A DNA stretch of 64,000 bases. It comes from Saccharopolyspora rectivirgula DSM 43747. GTDB taxonomy: Bacteria; Actinomycetota; Actinomycetes; Mycobacteriales; Pseudonocardiaceae. Positions 9,907 through 19,104 of this stretch are shown in pieces (the stretch's first letter is position 1; the number at the start of each line of letters is the position of its first letter). The DNA is taken from assembly GCF_000497205.1 (NCBI RefSeq), contig NZ_AYJW01000001.1, positions 62,001 through 126,000 of the forward strand, read 5' to 3'. A program made the position numbers and the translations under genes. Below the pieces are notes generated by a model. The model had not been told where the DNA came from, made no database searches, and worked only from the letters and a program-made list of their open reading frames with translations.

Positions 9907-10132
9907 ACCAGCAGCCTACGCGGTCGCCCCGGACACCCCGCAGCGCGTGCTCGGGATCGTGGCGTCCGCATCACACCCGGCAGACGGCGACCCGACGATT
10001 GGTCCAACTTCCACCGCATAGCGGGCGAACCGGAGGGCGACCGACCGAGTTCCCCAGTCTTGGGCCACTCATGGCTGAAAAGACATCTCGGAGTTCCCAA
10101 CTCGTAACCCTCCGCGCGGACGCTGGTACGGC

Positions 10133-11047
10133 ATGACCCGCCTGCCTTCCCAGGTCACCCGGCTCGATTCGGCCTTGATATCGCGCGCGTACGAGGTCGC
10201 CGACCGGCTCGCCGGTGAAGCCTCGGACGTGCTCACCGCCACCGCGGGTCGCGGCGCCCGCCCAGCCCCCACCGAATCGCCGTTCGACTGGGTCACCGAC
10301 ATCGGCCGCACCCTGGAGCGCCACACCCGTCGCGTGCTCAGCACCGAATTCCCGGAGGTGCCGGTCTACGGGGAGGAATTCGACTCCGGCACCTGGCACG
10401 AGGGCCGACCGGGCACCGGGCTGCGCTGGTCGGTGGACCCGGTCAACGGCACCGCCAACCACGTGGCCGGGATCCCGCTGTGCACCTACAGCCTGGCGCT
10501 GCTGGACGAGCACGGCCCGGTGGTCGGGGTCGTCGCGGACCCGTTCCGCCAACAGGTCTACGGCGCGGCCCGGGGACGCGGCATGCGGGTCAACGACACG
10601 CCGGTCCGCCTGGCCGAAGCACCGGAGACCAGGGCCGGCATCGTCTGCACCGAACTGACCAAGAGCGGCCCGTGGCCGGGCATGGACCAATTCATCAGCA
10701 ACGCCGCCCGAGCGCACGTGGGGGTCCGGCTGCTGGGCTCCCCGGGCCTGGCCATCGCGCAGGTCGCCCTCGGGCACGCCGTCGCCGCGGTGCTGGACTT
10801 CTACCAGGAGTGGGACGTCGCCGGGGCGCTGGCGCTGGCCGCCGAATCCGGTGCCGTGGTGCTCAACCGGTCCGGTGAACCGGAACCGCTGCCGTCCGAC
10901 GGGCTGCTGGTGGCCGCTCCCGGCGCGGCCGAATCCGTGCACGAGTGGTGGCGGTCGGCGTCCGGCCCGCAAGCCCCGACCTCGATCCCCGAACCACCGA
11001 TCGGATCGGCGCAGAGCACGGACATCGGCGGCAGCAGCGGGAACTGA
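10133..11047 (+). CDS. Inositol monophosphatase superfamily protein with altered metal site
   Basis: A 304-residue member of the inositol monophosphatase/FIG superfamily, Mg-dependent phosphatases of sugar phosphates. It keeps GEE (residues 80-82), D102 in SVDPVNGTANH, and W227-D228 in EWDVAGALALAAESGA. Two normally invariant aspartates are changed. DPxDGT reads DPVNGT, with N at 105, and the VTxxD motif reads VTDIG, with G at 58. It may therefore be inactive or use another arrangement. The start is ATG at 10133 after a weak ribosome site. The last 31 residues after SASGPQ are atypical and, like the preceding core, overlap the convergent gene at 10801-11538. Confidence 0.85.
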   Translation: MTRLPSQVTRLDSALISRAYEVADRLAGEASDVLTATAGRGARPAPTESPFDWVTDIGRTLERHTRRVLSTEFPEVPVYGEEFDSGTWHEGRPGTGLRWSVDPVNGTANHVAGIPLCTYSLALLDEHGPVVGVVADPFRQQVYGAARGRGMRVNDTPVRLAEAPETRAGIVCTELTKSGPWPGMDQFISNAARAHVGVRLLGSPGLAIAQVALGHAVAAVLDFYQEWDVAGALALAAESGAVVLNRSGEPEPLPSDGLLVAAPGAAESVHEWWRSASGPQAPTSIPEPPIGSAQSTDIGGSSGN

Positions 11048-11538
11048 GCGCGCAGCGCGGCAACCGCCCGCCTGGCCCGCTCGAAATCAGCGGTGCGCAC
11101 CAGCTCGTCCACCACCCCCGAGACCTCCTGGCTCCGGCGGACGAACCGGGTCACCCCGGTGCTGAGCTGCCCCGCCACCCTGGTCAACGCCACTTCCCGA
11201 CCAACGGGGTCCTCCTCCAGTCCCCGACCGAGCTCGGCGAACACCCGAACCTCGGGCAGTTCGGCGTCCATCCGCCGCACCACCGCGCGCAGCCCCTTCC
11301 GGGCCGGTTCCGACGACAGGGTTTCGACCACCCGGTCGGCGTCGGAAACCGCTCGCTCGCACCGGTGCACGAAGCCCTGCCAGTCGCAGCGGACCGGCGG
11401 ACCACTTCCCCGAGCACGCGGAACCGACTCCGCTGGCGGCTGCCGTCCACTGCGCAACCGGCTGATCGCCACCACGACCGCTGCCCCGCACACACCGGCG
11501 GGCAATGCACATACCAGCGCTGTCCAGCTTCCGTCCAT
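10801..11538 (-). CDS. Membrane-anchored hypothetical protein
   Basis: A 245-residue product I do not recognise. Residues 8-25 (LVCALPAGVCGAAVVVAI) form one membrane anchor, followed by a basic linker and a predicted helical domain (about 50-180) rich in Arg, Glu and Val. The tail is Ser/Pro/Asp-rich. Third-position GC is high to about residue 185, which supports a real gene. Its last 247 nt are antisense to the inositol-phosphatase gene, where the opposite frame carries conserved motifs. The real C-terminus may therefore be longer than needed or degenerate. Initiation is at ATG 11538. Confidence 0.55.
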   Translation of the reverse strand: MDGSWTALVCALPAGVCGAAVVVAISRLRSGRQPPAESVPRARGSGPPVRCDWQGFVHRCERAVSDADRVVETLSSEPARKGLRAVVRRMDAELPEVRVFAELGRGLEEDPVGREVALTRVAGQLSTGVTRFVRRSQEVSGVVDELVRTADFERARRAVAALRAQFPLLPPMSVLCADPIGGSGIEVGACGPDADRHHSCTDSAAPGAATSSPSDGSGSGSPDRLSTTAPDSAASASAPATSHSW

Positions 11539-11714
11539 CGGGTGCCTTCCTGGAGCCGGCTCGCGTCGAAGCCGGCCGCGTGTGCCGTGGGCGGCGTGGA
11601 TCCCCCGCGCCGAACCACACGCACTACTGTGCGGCAGCCGACATCCGGAGCGCTTGGGGGAAAGTACTCATTCGCCGCCCGGGAACCACCGCTGTTCCAG
11701 CGCCCCCGAGCCGA

Positions 11715-12569
11715 TCACTCGGCCTTGGCCAAGTGCTGCATGTCGGCGACCAGGAAGTCCATTCCCGCGGTGTGCACCCCGTCCCGACCACCGGGCGGGA
11801 CGAACCGCGAGAACTCGCCGACGTCGACCCCGCTCAGCCCGGTAGCCCCCAGCGTTTCGGCCAACCACCCGCTCACCTCGGCGCGCACCTCGCTCGGGTC
11901 GACCGCGCAGCCGGCGTCGGCCAACCGGAGCTCCACCGGGTGCGGGGCGAACAGCTCACCGGTGAACGGCCAGACCCGCCGGAAGCCGTTCACCACGTGC
12001 TCGCGCACCACGTCCTCCGCCGCGTGCCGGAGCACCCACTGCGCCGCCCGGTCGCGGTACCTGGTGACGGTGTCCAACGCGCTGACCGCCAACGCCGCCA
12101 GCACGGCTTCCCTGCTGCTGGCCAACCTGGCCAGCACCGCTCGCCGCCACGCGCAGAACACCAGCAGCCGGACCACCGTCGCCGGGAACGCCCCCACCAG
12201 GTACGGGCCGCAGTCGATCTCCACCAGCCGAACGTTGCGGAACTGCCCGGCCCCCCGGTAGTGGGCCAGTTCGTCCTCGTCCCGCCACTGGCTGAGGGCG
12301 GCCGTGCGGCTCAGCAGGTACCTGGAGTGGTTCAGCAGCCCGGCGGCGATCCTGAGCAGGGCTTCCGAATCGGCGAGCCGCAACCCGTGCACCCCCCACC
12401 TGGACAGCTGGTGGGCGAGCACCAGGGAGTCGTCGGCGAGCATCAGGCAGTACTGGGCCACGTCCGTGGCGGAGACATCGGACGGCACCGGGTGGTTCGC
12501 TGGCGGCATTGCCGGTTCCCCGAGCACCCACTGCTGGGCTTCACCGGCACGGACGTCTCGGATGTTCAT
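11715..12569 (-). CDS. PaaC-like ferritin-fold protein without partner genes
   Basis: About 284 residues resembling PaaC, the structural non-catalytic subunit of phenylacetyl-CoA epoxidase. It has YCLMLADDSLVLAHQLSRWG at the N-terminus, then RDEDELAHYR, QFRNVRLVEIDCG, TVVRLLVFCAW, and WPFTGELFAP near the C-terminus, in family order. No paaA, B, D, E or K is nearby, so epoxidase function here is unlikely. It may be a repurposed scaffold protein or act with subunits encoded elsewhere. The start is uncertain: ATG 12569 or GTG 12578, neither with a good ribosome site. Confidence 0.65.
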   Translation of the reverse strand: MNIRDVRAGEAQQWVLGEPAMPPANHPVPSDVSATDVAQYCLMLADDSLVLAHQLSRWGVHGLRLADSEALLRIAAGLLNHSRYLLSRTAALSQWRDEDELAHYRGAGQFRNVRLVEIDCGPYLVGAFPATVVRLLVFCAWRRAVLARLASSREAVLAALAVSALDTVTRYRDRAAQWVLRHAAEDVVREHVVNGFRRVWPFTGELFAPHPVELRLADAGCAVDPSEVRAEVSGWLAETLGATGLSGVDVGEFSRFVPPGGRDGVHTAGMDFLVADMQHLAKAE

Positions 12570-12669
12570 GAGGGCCACACCGCTTCGGTCGTGCGGAAGG
12601 GATCCGCAGCACTGTGCTTCCCTCCGGAGAGACCTCCAGTGTCACACCAGGTACGAGGTCATGAAAGGG

Positions 12670-13155
12670 TCATCGGGTCCTGGACGGGCGGCGCAGCAGC
12701 CAGTAGGCGGGCAGCAGCACGCCCCAGCACACCGCCAGCGAGCTGAACACCGGGAGCAGCGCGACCCCCACGTTCCGCCCGGCGACCCGCACCAGGTCCG
12801 GGTTGCGGGCGTCGTACTCGACGCGCACCAGCTGCCCCTGCTGCAGCCCGGAGGGGTAGAGCACACCGTTCGGCGGGTTGTACACCCGGCCGTCCTCGGT
12901 GGCGAACCACACCGCGGTCCGGGTCAGCGACGTGTCGATCACCTCGGCGACGGCCTCGCCCCGGGCCTCCTCGATGGTGCGGTCGTTGATGGAGCAGGCG
13001 ACGACCAGCGCCACCGCCATGATGGTCAGCAGCGTTCCGAGACCGAGCACGCACCGAGCGGCGATCTCGCGCACCCGCGCCCGGACATCCGGTTCCGGAC
13101 CGTCCGCGGAATCCGCCGGTCCGGTCACCTCTTGCTCAGTCGTGCCAGTCGCCAC
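12670..13155 (-). CDS. DUF3592-type two-helix membrane protein
   Basis: A 161-residue protein with transmembrane helices near residues 30-52 (VLGLGTLLTIMAVALVVACS) and 125-150 (VGVALLPVFSSLAVCWGVLL). Between them is an extracytoplasmic domain with VYNPPNGVLYPSGLQQGQLVRVEYD and ARNPDLVRVAG, the pattern of DUF3592 proteins. A similar gene sits beside menD in mycobacteria, from memory. I use the GTG at 13155, since the open frame upstream shows no coding character. Its function is unknown. Confidence 0.75.
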   Translation of the reverse strand: MATGTTEQEVTGPADSADGPEPDVRARVREIAARCVLGLGTLLTIMAVALVVACSINDRTIEEARGEAVAEVIDTSLTRTAVWFATEDGRVYNPPNGVLYPSGLQQGQLVRVEYDARNPDLVRVAGRNVGVALLPVFSSLAVCWGVLLPAYWLLRRPSRTR

Positions 13156-13236
13156 ATCCGCCGATTGTAGGCAGCTACCTGGCCAGTTCCCGTCTCCGCA
13201 CCGACCTGCGCCCGCCCCCGCACCTGCTCCCCAGGG

Positions 13237-14489
13237 GTGACCACCACGACAGCGCCGGTGCCGGTGGCGGGGCGCACCCGGCAGCTCGACCCCACCGATC
13301 CGCGTTCCGCTCGATCTGCTGCCGGGCGGGCCCGTGGTGAGCTGGGTGCGCCGCGGGGAAGGGCTCGTCGGCTGGGGAGCGGTGGCCTGGACCCGGGTCC
13401 GCGGGCGGGACCGCTTCGCCGCCGACACCCGGTGGCAGGAGGTGCTCGGGCGCATGCGGAGCGACGACCCGCTCGAGCTCCCGAGCAGCGGCCCGGTCGC
13501 ATTCACGATCCTGGCGTTCGCCGACGAGCCCGGCGATTCGGCCGTGCTCGTCCCCGCGTGCTGATCGGCTCCCGCGCCGGAACCCGCTGGACCACCACGA
13601 CCGGGGAACCGCCGCGGCAGCAGCGCTCCCCGCCCCCCGCCGGGCCGGATCACCTGCACCCGCGGGCAGCTCCCGGCGGAGGCGCACCGGCGGCTGGTGG
13701 CCGGGGCCGTCCACCGGATGACCCGCTCGGGCGAGCTGGCGAAAGCGGTGCTGGCGCGGGACCCGGCGGCCCCTCCTCCGCTCCCCTCGACGCGCGTTTC
13801 GCGCTGCGCAACCTCGCCGAACGCCATCCGGGGTGCTGGGCGTTCGCGATGGGCGGGTTGCTCGGGGCGGCGCCTGAACTGCTGCTGGAGCAGCGCGGCG
13901 GGTGCGTTCCGGGTGCTGGCCGGGACCTCCTGGCCGCGGGACCGCGGCGCCACCACCGAGGGGGCGGAGGAACTGCTCGAGTCCGCCAAGAACCGCGTCG
14001 AGCACGCCTGCGCCGCGACCTCGCTGGCCGAGCAGCTGCGCCCGTGCTGCACTGCGCTGCACGTGCCGGAACAGCCGCGGGTCCTGCACCTTGCGCAACG
14101 CGGCCCACCTGATCACCGGCATCACCGGGGAACTAGCCGACCGGGACGCCAGCCCGCTGCGGTTGGTCGCCGCCGCACACCCCGCGGCCGCGCTCGGCGG
14201 TCCCCGCCGAACTGGCCGTGCGGGCCATCGAAGAGCTCGAGCCGCTGGACCGCGGGCGCTGCGCGGGCCCGGCCGGCTGGACGGCAACGGCAACGGGGAC
14301 CTCGGGAGCGCCCTGCGCTGCGCGCAAATCGAAACCGCCGCCACGCGGGCCGGAGGAGGAACGCGTGGCGGCGGACGGGTTCGACTGCTCGCCGGCTGCG
14401 GGATCGTCCCCGACTCGGAGCCGGACTCGGAAGTCGCGGGGACCGAGGCGGAGCCGCAGCCGGTGCGGGAAGCCCTGGAAGGGCGGTGA
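13237..14489 (+). pseudogene. menF: Isochorismate synthase (menF/entC type), disrupted by many frameshifts
   Basis: Fragments of a chorismate-binding isochorismate synthase appear in the right order but in changing frames. They are RTRQLDPTDP (near 13265), VVSWVRRGEGLVGWG (13334 on), RVLIGSRAGTRWTTTT (13550 on), RSGELAKAVLARD (13727 on), RNLAERHPGCWAFAMGG (13806 on), VLAGTSWPRD and EELLESAKNRVEHA (13910-14010), AAHLITGITGEL, RAIEELEPLDRG (14223 on) and LLAGCGIVPDSEPDSEVAGTEAE near the end. At least six frame changes are needed and internal stops occur (13562). Neighbouring genes are intact, which argues for decay rather than poor sequence. It would have made the first menaquinone precursor. 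Confidence 0.85.
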
Positions 14490-14495
14490 ACGGCC

Positions 14496-15998
14496 TCAGC
14501 GCCCGACTTCCCGCAGCAGCGAGTGCGTGAAGTCGAGCTGCTGGACCGCCGGCGGCACCGATTTCACCTGTGCCGTCGTGCTCGGCAGCACCCCGTTCTC
14601 CGCGGTGGGCGCCGGCTTGGCCGGGGTGAACAGCCAGGCGTTGACGACCTCGTCGAGCTGCTTGCCGGACCGCTCCTCCAGCAGTGCGATGAACTCCTCG
14701 ACGGTGCCGTTCCCGTAGCGCTTCTCGGCCACCCAGCTGCGGACGGCGCTCAACAGCGCCTCGTCCCCCACCACGTTGCGCAGCGCGTGCAGCGCCAGCG
14801 CACCGCGGACGTACACCGCCTCGTGGAACACGTTGTCCGGGCCCGGATCGCCTGGCGTGACCGTCCAGAACGGATCGTTCTCCGGGTACAGGTTGTAGTA
14901 GTGGTCGAACAGCTCCTGGGCCGTACCGGTTCCCTGGCTCTCCGACCACAAGAACTCCGCGTAGGTGGCGAAGCCCTCGTTGAGCCAGATGTCGCGCCAG
15001 GTGTCCACCGACACCGAGTCGCCGAACCACTGGTGGGCCAGTTCGTGGACCACGACCGACGTGTTCGCCCCCTGGGAGAAGAACTTGCTGCTGTAGGTGG
15101 GCCGGGTCTGGTTCTCCAGCGCGAAGCTGATCCCTTCCGCGGCGACCACGCCGCCCTGGGCTTCGAAGGGGTACTCGCCGAGCAGCTCGCTGAGGAACTC
15201 CAGCACCTCGGGGGTGCGTTCCACGCTGGCCTTGGCCGCTCCCTCCAGCTCCCCGAGGTTCTCGGAGTAGGCGGTCACCGAAGGCTGCCCGAAAGCACCG
15301 GTTTTGGTGCTGACCTCGTACTGACCGATGCTGAGGAAGGCCAAGTAGGGCGCGGTGGGCTTGGTCGTGCGCCACCTCCAGTTGGTCCACCCGGCGAGGC
15401 TCGACCGGTCGGGGTTCACCCCGTTGGACACGACTTCGGTCCCGTCCGGAACGGTGACGGAGATGTCGAAGGTGGCCTTGTCCCTGGGGTGGTCGTTGCT
15501 CGGGAACCACCACGCCGAGATCTCCGGTTGCCCAACGGCGAGCGCGCCGTCGGAGGGGCGGACCCACGGGTTGAACCCGTCGACGTCCACACTGGATGGA
15601 ACACCTGCGTATTCGACGACGAACGTCGCCAGGCTGTTCTCCGGCAGCGGCCGGGACGGCTCGACGGTGAGCTCGGTGCCCTGCTGGTGGAATTCGGCTT
15701 CGGCCCCGTTCACCCGCACCGATTTCACCGGAAGGGCGAAGTCCAAGTTGAACGACGTCAACTCCTGCGTAGGCCTGGCCACGACGGTGGTCGTGCCGGA
15801 AAGGTGGTCATCACTCGGCTGGTAGCGCAGCTGGATGTCGTAGTGCGTGACGTCGTAGCCGCCGTTGCCGTAACCCGGGAAGTAGGGATCGCCTATGCCG
15901 GGAGCCCCAGGTCCGCTGCTGCTGGCCAGAGCCGGCGTGGCGAACAAGCACGCCGCGCAGGAAATCGCTGCCGCGCGCAGGGCTTTGCTTCGGAGCAC
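14496..15998 (-). CDS. Secreted M1-family zinc aminopeptidase
   Basis: A 500-residue exported metallopeptidase. The signal peptide has a basic start, then AAISCAACLFATPALA with cleavage near A-S. An N-terminal beta-domain is followed by the exopeptidase stretch GISFALENQTRP and the zinc site HELAHQ (H318, E319, H322). E341 in NEGFATYAE lies at the expected 18-residue spacing. It presumably trims peptides outside the cell. I chose GTG at 15998 because AGGAGG lies 6 nt upstream. The AT-rich 16020-16140 stretch before it probably holds its promoter. Its end is only 6 nt from the menF remnant. Confidence 0.92.
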   Translation of the reverse strand: MLRSKALRAAAISCAACLFATPALASSSGPGAPGIGDPYFPGYGNGGYDVTHYDIQLRYQPSDDHLSGTTTVVARPTQELTSFNLDFALPVKSVRVNGAEAEFHQQGTELTVEPSRPLPENSLATFVVEYAGVPSSVDVDGFNPWVRPSDGALAVGQPEISAWWFPSNDHPRDKATFDISVTVPDGTEVVSNGVNPDRSSLAGWTNWRWRTTKPTAPYLAFLSIGQYEVSTKTGAFGQPSVTAYSENLGELEGAAKASVERTPEVLEFLSELLGEYPFEAQGGVVAAEGISFALENQTRPTYSSKFFSQGANTSVVVHELAHQWFGDSVSVDTWRDIWLNEGFATYAEFLWSESQGTGTAQELFDHYYNLYPENDPFWTVTPGDPGPDNVFHEAVYVRGALALHALRNVVGDEALLSAVRSWVAEKRYGNGTVEEFIALLEERSGKQLDEVVNAWLFTPAKPAPTAENGVLPSTTAQVKSVPPAVQQLDFTHSLLREVGR

Positions 15999-16147
15999 CT
16001 GCCACCTCCTCCAAATCTTGTTCGGTAGGAGCCTAAGTAACAATGCGGGAGGTCGGCAGGACTTCCAGAATCCAGCTTTTCCCAGAATTCCTGGTAATTC
16101 CGCGAAAATCTGTTTATTTCCACTCGAATGTGCTAGTCCGCTGCTGA

Positions 16148-17818
16148 TCAACCCAACAACGCGGCGCGCACCGCGGCCAGCAGTCGATCGTGCACCGGGC
16201 GCAAATCCTCTCGGTCGGTCCGGATTTCCACCACCCGCAAGCCCGGCTGCCACTGGATGGCGCGGATGAATTCCGACCGCTGCCGCACCACCGTGTGCTG
16301 CACGCCGTGCGCGGCGCACAGCTTGCTGATGTCGGTGTCGTGCGGGGTGCCGAAGACCCGCTCGAAGGAGTCCTGGTACTCGGGATTTCCCTGCTCCAGC
16401 AAGGAGAATATGCCGCCGCCGTTGTCATTGAGGACGACCACGGTCAGATCGGGCCGCTTCTCCTGCGGACCGATCAGCAGGCCGTTGCTGTCGTGCAGGA
16501 AGGTCAGGTCGCCCAGCAACGCGTAGGCCGGCTTGCCGTGCCCGAGCGCAGCGCCGATGGCCGTGGACACCATCCCGTCTATGCCGGCCACCCCGCGGTT
16601 GCGGTGCACGACGACGTCGGGGCGTTGCCTGGCGGCCAGGGCGACGTCCCTGGTGGGGTTCGAGGAGCCGAGCACCAGCAGGGAGTCCTCCGGCATCGTG
16701 TCGACCAGGTCCCGGGCGACCGCCGGACCGCTGGGCCAGCGCTCCAGGTCGAGCGCGGCGTGCAGCGCGGTCGAGGCCTTCTGGTCGGCGTGCTGCCACG
16801 CGGTGAGCCAGTCGGCGTCCAACGGACCGGGTGAAGCGCCGAAGGACTCGGCCACTTCCCGCACGTTGTGCGCCGGCGCCGGCCAATCCTCCCCGGGATG
16901 GGCGAGCAGCACTTCCACCTCGGGGTCGGCCAGCAAGCGCTGGACCTGCCGGAACACCGTCGGGCGCCCAACGCACAGCACCTGTTCCGGCTTGTGCGCC
17001 CGGAGGAACTCCGGAAGGTTCAGCAGCCACATGCCGGTGCTGATGGCGGTGGTTCCGGACAGCCCCACCCCGCCGGTTTCGGCGAGCACCGGCCAGCCGT
17101 ACCGCTCCGCCCACGCACTGGCACCGTCGATCCCGCCGTCGCCGACCAGCACCATCCCGCGACGCGCGCGAGCCCGAGCCAGACTGCTGGGTTCCCGGGA
17201 GTAGTCGGTGACTTCGGTCCACCGGGCACCACCGGGACGGCCGGTGAGCGGCTCGCACCACTCGTCATCCCCAGTGGGGACCAACGGCTCCCGGAAAGGG
17301 AGGTTGAGGTGCACCGGGCCGCTGCGGGCGCGGCCGAGCGCCGCCGCGCACGCCCGGCACACCTGGCTGCGCCAGTACGAGTTCTGCCCGGGGCGCTGCT
17401 CCGCGACGGCGAGTTCGTCGAAGAAGCGGACTTCGGTGCCGAACAGCCGGTGCTGGTCGATCGTCTGGTTGGCGCCGGCCGCCCGGAGTTCCGGTGGGCG
17501 GTCCGCGGTCAGCACCACCAGTGGAATTCCGGAATGATACGCCTCACTCACCGCCGGGTGCAGGTTCGTGGCAGCGGTGCCCGAGGTGCACGCCACGGCC
17601 ACCGGTCGATGGGTTCGCGCGGCCAGGCCGAGAGCGAGGAAGCCGGCGCTCCGCTCGTCAATGCGAACGTGCAGCTCCAGTTGACCTTCTTGGGCTGCTC
17701 GGTGCACCGCGAACGCCAGCGGCGCATTGCGGGACCCGGGCGCCAGCACCACGTGGTGCACTCCGTTGCGGACGAGTTCGTCGACGATGACCGCAGCCTG
17801 AGCCGTGGACGGATTCAA
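16148..17818 (-). CDS. menD: SEPHCHC synthase MenD (thiamine diphosphate enzyme)
   Basis: Joins isochorismate and 2-oxoglutarate in menaquinone synthesis using thiamine diphosphate and Mg. The 556-residue protein has the MenD N-terminus VVLAPGSRNAPLAFAVHRA, the Glu-containing VRIDERSAGFLALGLA, CTSGTAATNLHPAVSEA and, in the cofactor domain, ALLGDLTFLHDSNGLL with NDNGGGIFSLLEQG. I use TTG at 17818 because AGAGGTG lies 5 nt before it and no better start precedes the conserved region. It is divergent from menB, with 129 nt between them that probably hold both promoters. Confidence 0.95.
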   Translation of the reverse strand: MNPSTAQAAVIVDELVRNGVHHVVLAPGSRNAPLAFAVHRAAQEGQLELHVRIDERSAGFLALGLAARTHRPVAVACTSGTAATNLHPAVSEAYHSGIPLVVLTADRPPELRAAGANQTIDQHRLFGTEVRFFDELAVAEQRPGQNSYWRSQVCRACAAALGRARSGPVHLNLPFREPLVPTGDDEWCEPLTGRPGGARWTEVTDYSREPSSLARARARRGMVLVGDGGIDGASAWAERYGWPVLAETGGVGLSGTTAISTGMWLLNLPEFLRAHKPEQVLCVGRPTVFRQVQRLLADPEVEVLLAHPGEDWPAPAHNVREVAESFGASPGPLDADWLTAWQHADQKASTALHAALDLERWPSGPAVARDLVDTMPEDSLLVLGSSNPTRDVALAARQRPDVVVHRNRGVAGIDGMVSTAIGAALGHGKPAYALLGDLTFLHDSNGLLIGPQEKRPDLTVVVLNDNGGGIFSLLEQGNPEYQDSFERVFGTPHDTDISKLCAAHGVQHTVVRQRSEFIRAIQWQPGLRVVEIRTDREDLRPVHDRLLAAVRAALLG

Positions 17819-17947
17819 CCGATCACCTCTGAAAATCTTCCCCGACGGACTCGGCCTGTTGACCAGGGTCCCTCGCCGACTGAACGGACGCTGTGCATTC
17901 CGGGGAGGCCCCCGCGCTTGCTCCCCGCGGCCTCTATTGTCCCAGGT

Positions 17948-18871
17948 GTGCAGAATCCCCGTGTCTCTGAGCTGTTCGATCCGAGCGTATGGGAGCCTGT
18001 AGCGGGCTTCGATTTCACCGACATCACATATCACCGGTGCACTGAAGAAGGCCCGGGCAAAGGCACTGTGCGAATCGCCTTCAACAGGCCGGAAGTGCGG
18101 AACGCCTTCCGCCCGCACACCGTGGACGAGCTTTACCAGGCGCTCGACCACGCCCGAATGACCAGCGATGTCGGCTGCGTCCTGATCACCGGGAACGGCC
18201 CCTCGCCCAAGGACGGGGGCTGGGCCTTCTGCTCCGGAGGGGACCAGCGGATCCGCGGGAAAACCGGCTACCAGTACGCCTCCGGCGAGACCGCCGACAC
18301 CATCGACCCGGCGCGCGCCGGACGGCTGCACATCCTCGAAGTCCAGCGGCTGATCCGGTTCATGCCCAAGATCGTGATCGCAGTGGTGCCCGGTTGGGCC
18401 GCCGGCGGCGGGCACAGCCTCCACGTCGTGTGCGATCTCACAATCGCAAGTGCAGAGCACGCCCGATTCAAGCAGACCGACGCCGACGTCGGCAGTTTCG
18501 ACGGCGGGTTCGGGTCGGCCTACCTCGCCCGCCAGGTGGGTCAGAAATTCGCCCGCGAGATCTTCTTCCTCGGCCGCACCTACACCGCCGAAGACGCCCA
18601 CCGGATGGGCATGGTCAACGCCGTCGTCCCGCACGAGGAACTCGAGGCCACCGCGCTGCAGTGGTCGCGGGAGATCAACGGCAAGTCGCCAACTGCGCAG
18701 CGCATGCTCAAGTTCGCGTTCAATGCCATCGACGACGGCCTGGTCGGGCAGCAGGTCTTCGCCGGGGAGACCACCCGCCTGGCCTACATGACCGATGAAG
18801 CCGTCGAGGGACGGAACGCCTTCCTGGAGAAACGCGACCCGGACTGGTCCTCCTTCCCCTGGTACTACTGA
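17948..18871 (+). CDS. menB: 1,4-dihydroxy-2-naphthoyl-CoA synthase
   Basis: Crotonase-fold enzyme that closes the naphthoquinone ring from o-succinylbenzoyl-CoA. The 307 residues contain the oxyanion-hole stretch WAFCSGGDQRIRGKTGYQYA, GWAAGGGHSLHVVCDLT, and TDADVGSFDGGFGSAY. The Asp in TDAD marks the MenB type that uses a side-chain carboxylate, not bicarbonate, as in mycobacteria. The C-terminus WSSFPWYY is also typical. The start is GTG at 17948, without a clear ribosome site. A strong hairpin follows the stop. Confidence 0.96.
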   Translation: MQNPRVSELFDPSVWEPVAGFDFTDITYHRCTEEGPGKGTVRIAFNRPEVRNAFRPHTVDELYQALDHARMTSDVGCVLITGNGPSPKDGGWAFCSGGDQRIRGKTGYQYASGETADTIDPARAGRLHILEVQRLIRFMPKIVIAVVPGWAAGGGHSLHVVCDLTIASAEHARFKQTDADVGSFDGGFGSAYLARQVGQKFAREIFFLGRTYTAEDAHRMGMVNAVVPHEELEATALQWSREINGKSPTAQRMLKFAFNAIDDGLVGQQVFAGETTRLAYMTDEAVEGRNAFLEKRDPDWSSFPWYY

Positions 18872-18884
18872 CCAGAGCGTTGCA

Positions 18885-18933
18885 CCGGGCGGGACCGGAC
18901 CAGCGCCTGGCGCGTCCCACCGGTCCTGCCCGG
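18885..18933 (+). terminator. Hairpin after menB
   Basis: CCGGGCGGGACCGG (18885-18898) pairs with CCGGTCCTGCCCGG (18920-18933) over 14 positions with one G-U pair and a 21-nt loop, 14 nt past the menB stop. No T-run follows, which is usual for actinobacterial terminators. It would separate menB from menE. Confidence 0.55.
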
Positions 18934-19104
18934 GACCCGGGCGTTCCGCGAGCGCTTCGGGAAGAACGATCAGCACGATCAACGCCTGCTCCTCTCCGTC
19001 GGCTACCCGTTTCTTCGGCTCCCGGATTCGAACACTTGATCGCTCGAACAGGTAATCGACAAGGGCCCTGCGGGTGGCCCTCGTCGCAGGCGGAGAATGA
19101 CGGC

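Noticed and set aside
19018-19040. tRNA T-loop-like sequence (GTTCGAATCC on the minus strand)
   Set aside because: The flanking bases do not form a T-stem, and no acceptor, D or anticodon arms can be drawn nearby.
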